In this document: in pieces, positions 53,058 through 61,528 of the stretch
How the letters are laid out: every line of letters starts with the position of its first letter
Position numbering within the stretch: the stretch's first letter is position 1
Assembly (NCBI RefSeq): GCF_009928525.1
Contig: NZ_JAABOK010000007.1
Location: 124,001-188,000 of the forward strand
Reading direction: 5' to 3'
From: Chitinophaga solisilvae
GTDB taxonomy: Bacteria > Bacteroidota > Bacteroidia > Chitinophagales > Chitinophagaceae
DNA: 64,000 bases
The notes under the pieces: model-generated
Seen by the model: only the letters and a program-made list of their open reading frames with translations
The model's database searches: none
What the model was told of the DNA's origin: nothing
Made by a program: the position numbers and the translations under genes

Positions 53058-53777
53058 CTAAAAACCGATACCCAGGTAGCGCTTTTTGCGCTGGTCATAC
53101 TTATCGAAATTGAATTTATACAGCTTGGCCGGCCGGTGAGGGACATCTTCTTCTTCTTCATTCAGATCCAGCAGCAGATCCATGGAAAGAAATTTCTTAC
53201 GGAAGTTGCGGCGGTCCAGTTCTACATCCAGGATAGCTTCGTAGAGGTTCTGCAATTCGCGCAGGGAGAATTTTTTGGGTAACAGGTTAAAGCCCACCGG
53301 CTGTACCATCACCTGCTGTTTCAGTCTTTCGTGGCAGGTATCCAGTATCTGTTTATGATCGAAAGCCATTTCATGCAGGTCTTTCACAGAGTGCCAGTGC
53401 AGCTCGTTATTATGCATTTTCAGTTCTACATGTTCTATATTCACGAGGGAGTAGTAGGCTACCGTAATTACCCTGCCGGCCGGATGACGGTTAATTCCGC
53501 CAAACGTCTGCACCTGCTCCATATACACGTTATCCAGACCGGTACGGGCTTTCAGCACCCGGTAGGCGGCTTCGTCCAGCTCTTCATCCGGGCGTACTAT
53601 ATCTCCCAGTAATGACCACTTTCCTTTGTATTCCTTGAGGTCAGACTCAATGAGCAGCACCTTCAGTTCATCATTATTAAATCCAAAGATTACGCAGTCC
53701 ACAGAAATAGCGGCTTTGAAATAGTTCTTAATCTCAATCAGGTGAGTATTGATGTTTTTGGTGTACATAGACATCAT
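53058..53777 (-). CDS. NrtR-like transcriptional regulator (degenerate Nudix plus winged helix)
   Basis: A 239-residue protein. The N-terminal Nudix domain (about 15-145) reads FKAAISVDCVIFGF, LKVLLIESDLKEYKGKWSL, and GDIVRPDEELDEAAYRVLKARTGL where a Nudix box should be; the R-E-x-x-E-E catalytic glutamates are missing. The C-terminal domain (about 150-239, FSLRELQNLYEAILDVELDRRNFRKKFLSMDLL) is the winged helix found in NrtR-type regulators. Such proteins sense ADP-ribose or sugar-derived nucleotides and, in Bacteroidota, control NAD synthesis or pentose use. The start is one of three close ATGs, of which I take the first. It diverges from ligA, an NAD-consuming enzyme, which may be coincidence. 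Confidence 0.85.
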   Translation of the reverse strand: MMSMYTKNINTHLIEIKNYFKAAISVDCVIFGFNNDELKVLLIESDLKEYKGKWSLLGDIVRPDEELDEAAYRVLKARTGLDNVYMEQVQTFGGINRHPAGRVITVAYYSLVNIEHVELKMHNNELHWHSVKDLHEMAFDHKQILDTCHERLKQQVMVQPVGFNLLPKKFSLRELQNLYEAILDVELDRRNFRKKFLSMDLLLDLNEEEEDVPHRPAKLYKFNFDKYDQRKKRYLGIGF

Positions 53778-53942
53778 AAAAATACGTGGAATTACAGATG
53801 TTATAATAATCGCGGTAAAAATAACGATAGTCAAATCAAAGAAAAAAATAGCACATTTAATACAAAAAACATTGAATTTTTTACGCTGCTATACCCTTTG
53901 GGAAAAGATAAGGTTTAAATTTACGGCTCAGTTTCACCGATT

Positions 53943-56060
53943 ATGTATACAAAGGAAATAGAAATAACCCTGGCACAGCTGGCCAAAGATCTGCTCAGCC
54001 ATCTGCAGCGGCAGCAACTGCCGCATTCCATTGACGAAACCCTGGAAGCGTTGCGGCGCGTGATCAGTTATAACGACTGGCGCTATTATGTGCAAAGCGA
54101 ACCGGTGATCAGCGATTATGAATACGATCAGCTGTTTGCCTGGCTGAAAAAACTGGAACAGGAAAGACCGGACCTGATTAGCCCCGATTCTCCTACACAG
54201 CGCGTAGCCAAAGGGCTTACCAAAGAATTTGTGACGGTGCAGCACCTGGTGCCTATGCTCAGCCTCGAGAACTCCTACAATGCAGATGATCTCATTGACT
54301 GGGACCGCAAGGCGCGGGAGGCCGCCGGCATGGATGAAATTGAATACTGCATAGAACCTAAGTTCGACGGCGCCAGTATTTCCCTGATATACGAAGATGA
54401 TCAGCTGGTGCGTGGCGCTACGCGCGGTGATGGTATTGCGGGAGAAGATATTACCGCCAATATCCGGATGATACGCTCCATCCCCCTGTCTGCCAGCTTC
54501 GCTAAATATGGCATTCACAGCATTGAGATACGCGGGGAAGTGCTCATCAACAAAAATACCTTCAAGGCATTCAATGATAAGCGCATCGCAGAAAACCTGC
54601 CACCGCTGGCCAATCCGCGCAATGCCGCCTCCGGCTCCCTCCGTATGGTAGACCCTAACGAAGTAGCCAAACGCGGACTGGAAGCCTTTCTGTACCACAT
54701 GAGTTATCATACCATGAATACAGGTATGGCAGAACCAGATGCTATAAAAACCCACAGCGGCACCCTGGACCTTTTGTCTACCCTCGGTTTCAGAAGCCCG
54801 GCCAAAGAAAAGAAAGTAGTAAAAGGCGTGCAGGCCGTGATCGATTACTGCCTGCAGTTTGAAACAGAGCGTGACAACCTGCCTTACGAAATTGATGGCA
54901 TGGTTATTAAAGTGAATGATTACGCGCTGCAGGACAAGTTAGGCATGACCACCCACCATCCGCGCTGGGCCATTGCCTATAAATTCAAGGCCCGCCAGGC
55001 TACCAGTAAGCTCCGCAGCGTGGAGTTCCAGGTAGGCCGTACCGGCTCCATCACGCCGGTGGCTAAAATTGATCCTGTGCATATCGGCGGGGTAACCGTA
55101 TCTTCTATCTCTCTCTTCAACGAAGATGTGATCCGGGAAAAAGACCTGAAGCTGGGCGATACCGTGCTCGTGGAGAGAGCCGGCGACGTGATCCCCTATA
55201 TCGTGAAATCTATTGCGGATCTGCGCAACGGTACAGAACAGCCGATTGTATTTCCTTCACACTGCCCCGTTTGCGGCGATCAGCTTGTAAAGCCGGAAGG
55301 AGAAAGTGTGTGGCGCTGTACCAATATCAACTGCGAAGCGCAGGTGGTAGAAAGAATGATACATTTCGTGAGCAAAGACGCGATGGACATCAAGAGCTTC
55401 GGCGAAAGCAATGTGCGGAAGTTCTATGCACAGGGCCTGATGAAAGATATTCCCGGTATCTATCAGCTGGACTTTGAGAAGATAGGCGCCATGGAAGGAT
55501 TCGGGAAGAAGTCGCTCTCCAACCTGCAGACCGCCATTGAGCAGTCGAAAACCCAGCCGCTGCATCGCCTTATATTTGGCCTGGGTATACGCTATGTAGG
55601 AGAAACTACCGCCAAAACACTGGCCAATGCCGTGACCAACATCATGGACCTGCAGCACTGGACGGAAGAACAGATACTTGCCCTGGAAGATATAGGACCT
55701 AAAGTTGCAGGCTCTATCCGTCTCTTCTTCGCCAACGACGACAACATCCACATGCTGCAGCAGCTGGCCGCGCTGGGTGTAAATATGGAAAATACGAAGA
55801 GCAGCCAGCTGACTTCCGGTAACCTTAACGAACAAACGTTTCTGTTCACCGGCACCCTGCATAAGCTGAAACGCAGCGAGGCAGAGGAAATGGTAGAACA
55901 GCAGGGCGGTAAAATCATGAGCGGCGTCAGCAGCAAACTCAACTACCTGGTAGTAGGAGATGATGCCGGCAGCAAACTGGAAAAAGCTAAAAAGATAAAT
56001 ACCATCAGGATCTTGTCTGAAGATGAATTCCTGGAGATGATAAATAGTGCAAATGATTGA
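53943..56060 (+). CDS. ligA: NAD-dependent DNA ligase
   Basis: A 705-residue replicative ligase that seals nicks using NAD+. The Ia domain has YYVQSEPVISDYEYDQL, and the nucleotidyltransferase lysine is K140 in EPKFDGAS. GEVLINKNTF, NPRNAASGSLR, and VDPNEVAKRG follow; the OB fold is at about 320-400. The zinc finger is CPVCGD...CTNINCEA, then four helix-hairpin-helix motifs (about 470-600) and a C-terminal BRCT domain (QTFLFTGTLHKLKRSEAEE). All domains are complete. The stop overlaps the tadA start by eight bases. Confidence 0.97.
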   Translation: MYTKEIEITLAQLAKDLLSHLQRQQLPHSIDETLEALRRVISYNDWRYYVQSEPVISDYEYDQLFAWLKKLEQERPDLISPDSPTQRVAKGLTKEFVTVQHLVPMLSLENSYNADDLIDWDRKAREAAGMDEIEYCIEPKFDGASISLIYEDDQLVRGATRGDGIAGEDITANIRMIRSIPLSASFAKYGIHSIEIRGEVLINKNTFKAFNDKRIAENLPPLANPRNAASGSLRMVDPNEVAKRGLEAFLYHMSYHTMNTGMAEPDAIKTHSGTLDLLSTLGFRSPAKEKKVVKGVQAVIDYCLQFETERDNLPYEIDGMVIKVNDYALQDKLGMTTHHPRWAIAYKFKARQATSKLRSVEFQVGRTGSITPVAKIDPVHIGGVTVSSISLFNEDVIREKDLKLGDTVLVERAGDVIPYIVKSIADLRNGTEQPIVFPSHCPVCGDQLVKPEGESVWRCTNINCEAQVVERMIHFVSKDAMDIKSFGESNVRKFYAQGLMKDIPGIYQLDFEKIGAMEGFGKKSLSNLQTAIEQSKTQPLHRLIFGLGIRYVGETTAKTLANAVTNIMDLQHWTEEQILALEDIGPKVAGSIRLFFANDDNIHMLQQLAALGVNMENTKSSQLTSGNLNEQTFLFTGTLHKLKRSEAEEMVEQQGGKIMSGVSSKLNYLVVGDDAGSKLEKAKKINTIRILSEDEFLEMINSAND

Positions 56061-56493
56061 CGATACTTTTTTTATGAAGCAGGCGCTGAGAGAGGCGCAT
56101 AAAGCATTTGAAGACGGAGAGGTACCCATCGGCGCCGTAGTGGTGTTAAATAACCAGGTGATAGGCCGTGGGCATAATCAGGTGGAGCGTCTGAACGACT
56201 GTACCGCGCACGCAGAAATGATTGCGCTCACCTCCGCCTTTAACACCCTGGGCAGCAAATACCTGATGGAGGCAACGCTCTATGTCACCGTAGAGCCTTG
56301 CCTGATGTGCGCCGGCGCATTATACTGGAGTAAAATAGGACGCATTGTCTATGCCGCCGCTGATGATAAGAACAGCTATCGCCGCGCTACTGCAGACAAA
56401 TCACCCTTTCATCCAAAAACAAAGCTGGAAGCAGGTCCTTGCCGCGAAGAGAGTCTGCAGCTGATGCAAACTTTCTTTGAACAGAGGAGATAA
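56053..56493 (+). CDS. tadA: tRNA-specific adenosine deaminase
   Basis: A 146-residue zinc-dependent deaminase that converts A34 to inosine in tRNA-Arg(ACG). It shows the active-site HAEMIAL (His ligand and catalytic Glu) and PCLMCAGALYW (two Cys ligands). The N-terminal DDTFFMKQALREAHKAF and C-terminal helix are as in TadA. I use the ATG inside the end of ligA; a GTG six bases upstream is the alternative. The eight-base overlap implies coupled translation. Guanine-deaminase-like activity cannot be excluded but is less likely. Confidence 0.9.
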   Translation: MIDDTFFMKQALREAHKAFEDGEVPIGAVVVLNNQVIGRGHNQVERLNDCTAHAEMIALTSAFNTLGSKYLMEATLYVTVEPCLMCAGALYWSKIGRIVYAAADDKNSYRRATADKSPFHPKTKLEAGPCREESLQLMQTFFEQRR

Positions 56494-56504
56494 ACAGATT
56501 AACC

Positions 56505-57188
56505 ATGATGGAAAACCAGACCAAACATAACATTATTATTATTGGCTCCTCCGGGCATGCTATGGTAGCTTCAGATATTATATCGCTAATGCCGGAATAC
56601 CATATTGTTGGCTATATAGATGCATTTAAGCTACCGGGCACCCTCTGCAGAGGCCTCCTGGCGGTATTGGGTAATGAAAATGATCTGCCGCAGCTGCTGC
56701 AGACCCACCATATCCGGGGTGGCTTTATTGCCATCGGCGACAACTGGGTCAGGAGCCTTGTTGCTGCCAGGATCAAAGCCCTGCTCCCCGATTTCCACTT
56801 CATCAATGCCATACATCCCAGCGCCATCCTATCTCCCAGCCTCACGATAGGCAGCGGCAACATGATCGGTGCAAATGCAGTCATCAATGCCGGCACGCGC
56901 ATAGGCGACTTCACAATCATCAATACCGCCTCCTGCATTGAACATGACAACATCCTGGAAGACTATGCCAGCGTAGCCCCCGGCACCACCACCGGCGGCA
57001 ATGTAAACATAGGCGCCTTCACCGCCGTAGGCATTGGCACAGTCATCAGACATCGTATAAACATCGGCGCCCACACCATCATAGGCGCAGGTTCCCTGGT
57101 ACTGAAAGATATTCCGGATTATAACACCTGGTACGGCAGCCCCGCCAAGATGATGGGGATGAGGAAAGCAGGGGATAAGTATTTGTAG
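56505..57188 (+). CDS. NeuD/PglD-like sugar O/N-acetyltransferase (left-handed beta-helix)
   Basis: A 227-residue protein of two parts. Residues 8-90 form a nucleotide-sugar-binding Rossmann-like domain (IIIIGSSGHAMVASDII). Residues about 100-215 form a hexapeptide left-handed beta-helix (IHPSAILSPSLTIGSGNMIG, NAVINAGTRIGDF and repeats of [IV]-G-x-x-x-x). The catalytic-base histidine is in SCIEHDNIL. NeuD/PglD enzymes acetylate amino groups of UDP-linked sugars or sialic acids with acetyl-CoA. It lies 30 kb from the polysaccharide locus, follows tadA by 11 bases, and could act on one of that locus's amino sugars. Confidence 0.88.
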   Translation: MMENQTKHNIIIIGSSGHAMVASDIISLMPEYHIVGYIDAFKLPGTLCRGLLAVLGNENDLPQLLQTHHIRGGFIAIGDNWVRSLVAARIKALLPDFHFINAIHPSAILSPSLTIGSGNMIGANAVINAGTRIGDFTIINTASCIEHDNILEDYASVAPGTTTGGNVNIGAFTAVGIGTVIRHRINIGAHTIIGAGSLVLKDIPDYNTWYGSPAKMMGMRKAGDKYL

Positions 57189-57206
57189 GTTTCCTTTTTT
57201 GTGGAA

Positions 57207-57431
57207 GAATTACAAATTACGAATTGCGAATTACGAATGAGCGCGAAGACCAAAGCGATGTGATTATTTGTTTATTTGATTATTTGAGATTTGTATCCAA
57301 AATAAATGCCCTCTGGTAAGTCCGGAGGGCATCTTGTTTATATACAAATCTCAAATAATCAAATAAACAAATAATCACATCGCTTTGGTCTTCGCGCTCA
57401 TTCGTAATTCGCAATTCGTAATTCGTAATTC
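57207..57431. repeat. giant palindrome P4 (90-nt arms), composite of both repeat types
   Basis: Arms at 57207-57296 and 57342-57431 pair at 89 of 90 positions. From outside in: four GAATTAC-type heptamers (one variant GAATTGC mirrored on both arms), GAGCGCGAAGACCAAAGCG, a ATTATTTG-type block ending GAGATTTGTAT, and a 45-nt centre with a nested ATGCCCTC/GAGGGCAT hairpin. The right end supplies the first base of the complement of the SPFH stop codon (TAG), and the left end starts 18 bases after the NeuD-like stop. Confidence 0.95.
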
Positions 57432-58360
57432 TATTTCTTATTTGGGTCCATTAACTTATTCATTCCCATCATTTGCTTCATCGTATGTTCCATGCCTTCG
57501 GAGGAGCCGTCGAGGAAGATGACGTTGCCTTTGCCGTTTTCGGCGAAGTGTTTGATGGCTTCTGTCCACATAGAGAAGAGGATAACGGAGGTATCGAGGT
57601 TGGCCTGCTGCATTTCTTTGGCGGCCATGCTCATACCTTTGGCTACCTCTTCACGGAAGAGGGCTACGCCCATACCGCGGAGCTGTGCAGCCTGACGTTC
57701 TGCTTCCGCTGCAATTTTGATGGCGTTACCATCTGCTTCGGCGGCTTTGGTTTTGGTGATGAGGAGGGCCTGACCTTCGTTTTCCGCAGCTGCTTTCAGG
57801 TTGTTGGAAGCTACGACCTGCGCCATAGACTTCATGATAACTTCATCGAAGGTAATATCGTTCATCTGGAGGTCCAGCAGGTGGAAGCCCCATTCTTCCA
57901 GGGTTTTATCGATTTGTTCCTTTACGTGTTCGGTGATGTCTTTACGAAGGCCGAGTACTTCTGCCTGTCTTTTGGTAGCAACAAAACCGCGGATAGAGCC
58001 TTCAATCGTACGTACCAGCGCCTGCATGAAGCTACGTTCATCCATAAATTTAAAGGCTACGTTTTTGATGGTTTCTTCTTCCTGGTTCCATACGGCATAG
58101 AGCAGCATGGCTTTGAAGTACACATTGGCCTGGTCGATGGTGATAGCCTGGAATTCCAGTTCCACGGACCTGTTCTGAATGGAAATTCTTTTAAATACCT
58201 TTTCAATAACCGGTATTTTAAAGTTAAGACCGGGGTACAATACGCGGTTATATTTCCCGAAAATGGTGGTTACTGCTATGGTTCCCTGCTGAACGGTGAC
58301 AAAACAGGAAAGTACAATCAGGAGTACAAACAGCAATAAAATAATCATGTAAACATTCAT
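57432..58360 (-). CDS. SPFH/stomatin-like band 7 membrane protein
   Basis: A 309-residue protein. One N-terminal membrane helix (VYMIILLLFVLLIVLSCFV) is followed by the SPFH domain (TIAVTTIFGKYNRVLYPGLNFKIP, ISIQNRSVELEF) and a coiled-coil region (AAENEGQALLITKTKAAEADGNAIKIAAEAE), with a Met-rich tail (MEHTMKQMMGMNKLM). This is the usual layout of bacterial stomatin/HflK-like proteins that form large membrane-associated assemblies. No NfeD or protease partner is adjacent. The stop codon TAG lies on the edge of palindrome P4; the reported end is one base inside the codon's outermost base because that base is shared. Confidence 0.88.
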
Positions 58361-58490
58361 GTCATGCGTTTTAAATCAAGGTAGGGTTTAGTACGCAGTA
58401 AATATAGCAAAATAAAACGCAATACCGGCGAAAGGCACAGGTTTCCCCTGTTTACTGGCGGCGGGCTAAATTGAGGGTTTTCGTTGTTTG

Positions 58491-58508
58491 TTGTTTGAAG
58501 ACAAACAA
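58491..58508. terminator. small hairpin between the SPFH and small-protein genes
   Basis: TTGTTTG/CAAACAA with a 4-nt loop; a weak candidate terminator for the small minus-strand gene that ends at 58561. Confidence 0.3.
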
Positions 58509-58560
58509 TGGATGATACTGAGCTTAAAAATACAATGAATGAATGTTATAAAAAGCTGAG

Positions 58561-58770
58561 TTAAATCCGTTGTTTTCTTCTGAAATAAATGAATACATCA
58601 TCCAGCTCTATTTGTTTCAGCTGATAGGCCAGCCTTGTTCTCAGATCTTCTGTTTCGTCTTTGATTCTTCTGTATTGATCTTTCAGATTCTCATATCGCG
58701 CCACAATTTCTTCTGCCGACGCAGTTTGTTCCAGTTGTAAAATGTAAAATGCTCTTTCCTCGGTTATCAT
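58561..58770 (-). CDS. small helical protein, J-domain-like helices without HPD
   Basis: A 69-residue, highly charged, helical protein: ERAFYILQLEQTASAEEIVARYENLKDQYRR then KDETEDLRTRLAYQLKQIELDD. The spacing of helix 1, loop and helix 2 (YxxLxL, ASxEEI, Y-x-x-L) resembles a J domain, but the HPD tripeptide is absent, so Hsp70 stimulation is unlikely. It may be a coiled-coil or a DnaJ-derived adaptor. It begins with a clear ATG, has no recognisable neighbour partner, and is too short for firm family assignment. Confidence 0.55.
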   Translation of the reverse strand: MITEERAFYILQLEQTASAEEIVARYENLKDQYRRIKDETEDLRTRLAYQLKQIELDDVFIYFRRKQRI

Positions 58771-59073
58771 AGTGATAGGGGTATTTCAGCCAATAATCAT
58801 GTCAAAATTGTTTAAAAAACACGCTTATTTTCAATTCACTAAATTAGTGGAGAATCAAAAGCAAGCAAATACCCAAGCTTGGGTATTTTTTCAAAAAATT
58901 TAGCACAGTTTAGCAAGTACTGTGGTTGACAGAATTTCTCATAAGTACGTTAATAATCAGAAACATACAGTATATAGGATATTCATTCCCTGATGACCAG
59001 TCATATAAACATCAGGTACCCACGGGTGATATTTTTCAGCAATTCAGTGATACTATATTAACAAACCCAACAG
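58771..59073. other. 303-bp intergenic region with a perfect palindrome
   Basis: The notable feature is a 22-bp perfect palindrome at 58867-58888 (AAATACCC on each side of AAGCTT) without a loop, followed by a T-run, and a CACAGT/ACTGTG hairpin at 58904-58924. These may act as operator or terminator sites between the LuxR-type and small-protein genes. Nothing codes. Confidence 0.5.
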
Positions 59074-59778
59074 TTATTCAAAGCCTATTTTCCGGGCAAC
59101 CGCTACCAGCTCGGAGGTGTTTCTTACTTTCAGTTTCAGCCGGATATTCTTGCGGTGTGTTTCCACGGTATACCGGCTAAGGTTAAGCGCATTTGCGATT
59201 TCTTTATTGTTCAGCCCCTGTACAGCCAGCCCCAGTACATCTTTCTCGCGTGCTGTCAGCTTATTGAGCAGATTTTCATTCTGTCTGCGTAATATTTCGC
59301 TCAGTGCCACTGAAATCTGGGCATTGGTATCAATAGCATGTGTAAGGTCCAGGAATGCACAGATGATCTCTTTTACCTGGCCTTTGGCGTCGTAGGTAAA
59401 TGGCACTTCCAGTCCCAGCAGCCAGCGGTATTCTTCCTCTCCTTTTCTTTTGATACGTGCTACTCCGCCGAAATGGGCTTTGTTATTCCTGAATTGCTGC
59501 TGGGCTACAGCCGCCAGCTTGAAATCATCCGGATGCATGATATGCCGGAAGAAGTCCATTCCCTTACCCGTCATTTCCAGCGTGGAAAAGCCGAACGTCT
59601 CTGCGAGATATGTATTACACCAGGTAATAGATTTGTTGTTGTTGTCATAACAGTAAAGCATAGCAGGCACATTATTCAAAATGTTCTCCAGCCACTGATT
59701 ACGACCCTTTAGCTGCTCATTCTCCTTTTGCAGGGCGGTGAGAATAAGGTTTTGCCCTAAGTCCGAGCCTGTATACAT
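59074..59778 (-). CDS. PAS-LuxR transcriptional regulator
   Basis: A 234-residue cytoplasmic regulator. A short coiled-coil (LQKENEQLKGRNQWLENIL) leads into a PAS domain (about 25-140; LYCYDNNNKSITWCNTYLAETFGF, HIMHPDDF, ARIKRKGEEEYRWLLGLEVP). A C-terminal LuxR/GerE helix-turn-helix follows (LTAREKDVLGLAVQGLNNKEIANALNLSRYTVETHRKNIRLKL). It is a one-component sensor or an orphan regulator. I use the ATG 33 bases inside a longer TTG-initiated frame. It has no partner kinase or clear target nearby. Confidence 0.88.
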   Translation of the reverse strand: MYTGSDLGQNLILTALQKENEQLKGRNQWLENILNNVPAMLYCYDNNNKSITWCNTYLAETFGFSTLEMTGKGMDFFRHIMHPDDFKLAAVAQQQFRNNKAHFGGVARIKRKGEEEYRWLLGLEVPFTYDAKGQVKEIICAFLDLTHAIDTNAQISVALSEILRRQNENLLNKLTAREKDVLGLAVQGLNNKEIANALNLSRYTVETHRKNIRLKLKVRNTSELVAVARKIGFE

Positions 59779-59942
59779 ACTATACGTTTTAAACAAACAA
59801 TAGGTAAACAACTCTCAGGCATATACGAAAACATGTCTGATGGTACGTCCTGTTAAACCGAGTATATGTAAATATAAAATAATTTTCAATATGACGCAGT
59901 ATTTTCAGCAGATAGGTATCAGCATATGTGAAAAAATGGAAA

Positions 59943-59972
59943 TTGATTTTTAACGGATTGGCAGTAAATTTG
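59943..59972 (+). promoter_or_regulatory. candidate promoter of sodB
   Basis: TTG (59943-59945), a 19-base spacer and TAAATTTG (59965-59972), an exact TAnnTTTG box, place transcription start about 40 bases upstream of the sodB start codon. Confidence 0.6.
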
Positions 59973-60019
59973 GCGACTTGACAGCAAATAATATTTATAA
60001 ACCCAATAAAAACTGAGTT

Positions 60020-60622
60020 ATGGCATTTACACTTCCGAGCTTACCCTACGCACATGATGCGTTAGAGCCTCATTTTGATAAATTGACAATGGAAATTCAC
60101 CATGGTAAGCACCATCAGGCTTATGTAGATAACCTGAACAAAGCAGTGGCAGGTACGGAGAATGAGAATAAATCACTGGAAGAACTGGTTGCCAACGCTG
60201 GTAAAATCAGCCCTGCTGTAAGAAACAACGGCGGCGGTCACTGGAACCACAGCTTCTTCTGGACCAGCCTGGCTCCTAACGCCGGCGGTAAACCTACCGG
60301 CAAACTGGCTGAAGCAATCGACAGCGCCTTCGGCTCTTTCGATGCCTTCAAAGAAAAATTCAATGCTGCAGGCGCTACCCGTTTCGGTTCCGGCTGGGCA
60401 TGGCTGCTGGTAAAGGATGGCAAACTGGAAATCACTTCCACCCCTAACCAGGACAATCCACTGATGGATGTAGCTGAAGTAAAAGGTACTCCTCTTCTCG
60501 GCGCAGACGTATGGGAACATGCCTACTACCTGAAGTACCAGAACCGTCGTCCGGAATACCTGAACGCATTCTGGAACGTAGTTGACTGGAACGCCATCAA
60601 CAAAAGATACGAGTCTATTTGA
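60020..60622 (+). CDS. sodB: superoxide dismutase (Fe/Mn family)
   Basis: A 200-residue enzyme that dismutates superoxide. The four metal ligands are visible: H27 in MEIHHGKHHQAY, the His of GGHWNHSFFW, and Asp and His in DVWEHAYYLKYQNRRPEY. The conserved tyrosine in HHQAYV and the AGATRFGSGWAWL block are also present. The metal (Fe or Mn) cannot be decided; the Fe-type symbol is used provisionally. The stop codon TGA is formed by the first ATTTGATTATTTG unit of palindrome P5. It converges on the DUF1080 gene. Confidence 0.95.
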   Translation: MAFTLPSLPYAHDALEPHFDKLTMEIHHGKHHQAYVDNLNKAVAGTENENKSLEELVANAGKISPAVRNNGGGHWNHSFFWTSLAPNAGGKPTGKLAEAIDSAFGSFDAFKEKFNAAGATRFGSGWAWLLVKDGKLEITSTPNQDNPLMDVAEVKGTPLLGADVWEHAYYLKYQNRRPEYLNAFWNVVDWNAINKRYESI

Positions 60623-60724
60623 TTATTTGATTATTTGAGATTTGTATAAAAACAGGATTCCCCTCTGAAGCTCAGAGGGGAATCCTGCTTTATACAAATA
60701 ATCAAATCTCAAATAATCAAATAA
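60623..60724. repeat. giant palindrome P5, ATTATTTG type, flush against two stop codons
   Basis: The outer arms read TTATTTGATTATTTGAG and the core stem ACAGGATTCCCCTCTGA with its complement. The right arm contains one extra ATTATTTG unit (8 nt) that the left arm lacks. The left end touches the sodB stop and the right end the DUF1080 stop, so it is a likely bidirectional terminator for two converging genes. Confidence 0.9.
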
Positions 60725-61513
60725 CTACATTTTTTTGATTTTCATGTTTTTGAACCATATTTCGCTACCATGGTCCTGGAGCGTGATATGGCCTTTCTTA
60801 GCCATTCCGTAGCCTTTGGCATCTTTCCATTTGCCTTCTGCCTTGTGCTTCTTCCAGTCGTCTGTCCAGAGATCGTATTCTGCTGTTTTCTGACCGTTCA
60901 GCCAGTGTTCCACATGTCCTTTATTGACAACGATGCGGGTATTGTTCCATTGCCCGATCGGGTTGGCTGCCATTACCAGCGGCGGATTCATGGCGTAGTT
61001 GGCGCCGCTCTTCTGCCAGTCTTCCAGCTTTTCCGGGAAATTATTATCATCAATGATCTGGTATTCCGGACCGCTCAGATAGGGGGCATCAAATTCTTCG
61101 GTAACCATGTACAGGATACCGCTGTTGCCCTGTGCGGCCAGCTTCCAGTCGGCCGACAATTCAAAGTTCTCATATTCCTTGTCGGTCATAAGATCACCGC
61201 GTTTGTCGCTTTTGTCGGTGGTGCTGCCCAGGCAGTGTAATATACCGTTTTCCGCTACCCAGGTATCGGTGGATTTACCTTTAAAGCCACGCCAGCCGTC
61301 TTTACTGGTACCGTTGAACAGCAGTTCCCAGCCGGCAGCCTTATCAGCCTCGCTCAGGGAGGTGATAACGGTTGTATCCGCCGCAGCTACGGGCGAAGTG
61401 GCCACAGTATCTGTAACTACTGTGGAATCTTTAGCCTCTTTTGTGGCGCCGCCACCGCAGGACATTACCGTAACAGCTATCACGGATAATGCAGGTACTA
61501 ATAATTTTTTCAT
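60725..61513 (-). CDS. DUF1080 lipoprotein, putative 3-keto-glycoside hydrolase
   Basis: A 262-residue lipoprotein (KKLLVPALSVIAVTVMSCGGG: lipobox with Cys at about residue 19). A Thr/Val/Ala-rich linker precedes a concanavalin-like DUF1080 domain (GWELLFNGTSKDGWRGFKG, ENFELSADWKLAAQGNSGILY, GPEYQIIDDNN, HITLQDHGSEIWFKNMKIKK). DUF1080 proteins act on 3-keto-glycosides, removing or transferring the oxidised sugar. The stop abuts palindrome P5. The next gene, a Gfo/Idh/MocA oxidoreductase, begins 15 bases upstream and could make the 3-keto substrate. I use the ATG after a GTG at the ORF start. Confidence 0.88.
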   Translation of the reverse strand: MKKLLVPALSVIAVTVMSCGGGATKEAKDSTVVTDTVATSPVAAADTTVITSLSEADKAAGWELLFNGTSKDGWRGFKGKSTDTWVAENGILHCLGSTTDKSDKRGDLMTDKEYENFELSADWKLAAQGNSGILYMVTEEFDAPYLSGPEYQIIDDNNFPEKLEDWQKSGANYAMNPPLVMAANPIGQWNNTRIVVNKGHVEHWLNGQKTAEYDLWTDDWKKHKAEGKWKDAKGYGMAKKGHITLQDHGSEIWFKNMKIKKM

Positions 61514-61528
61514 ATGTTGCACGATTGG

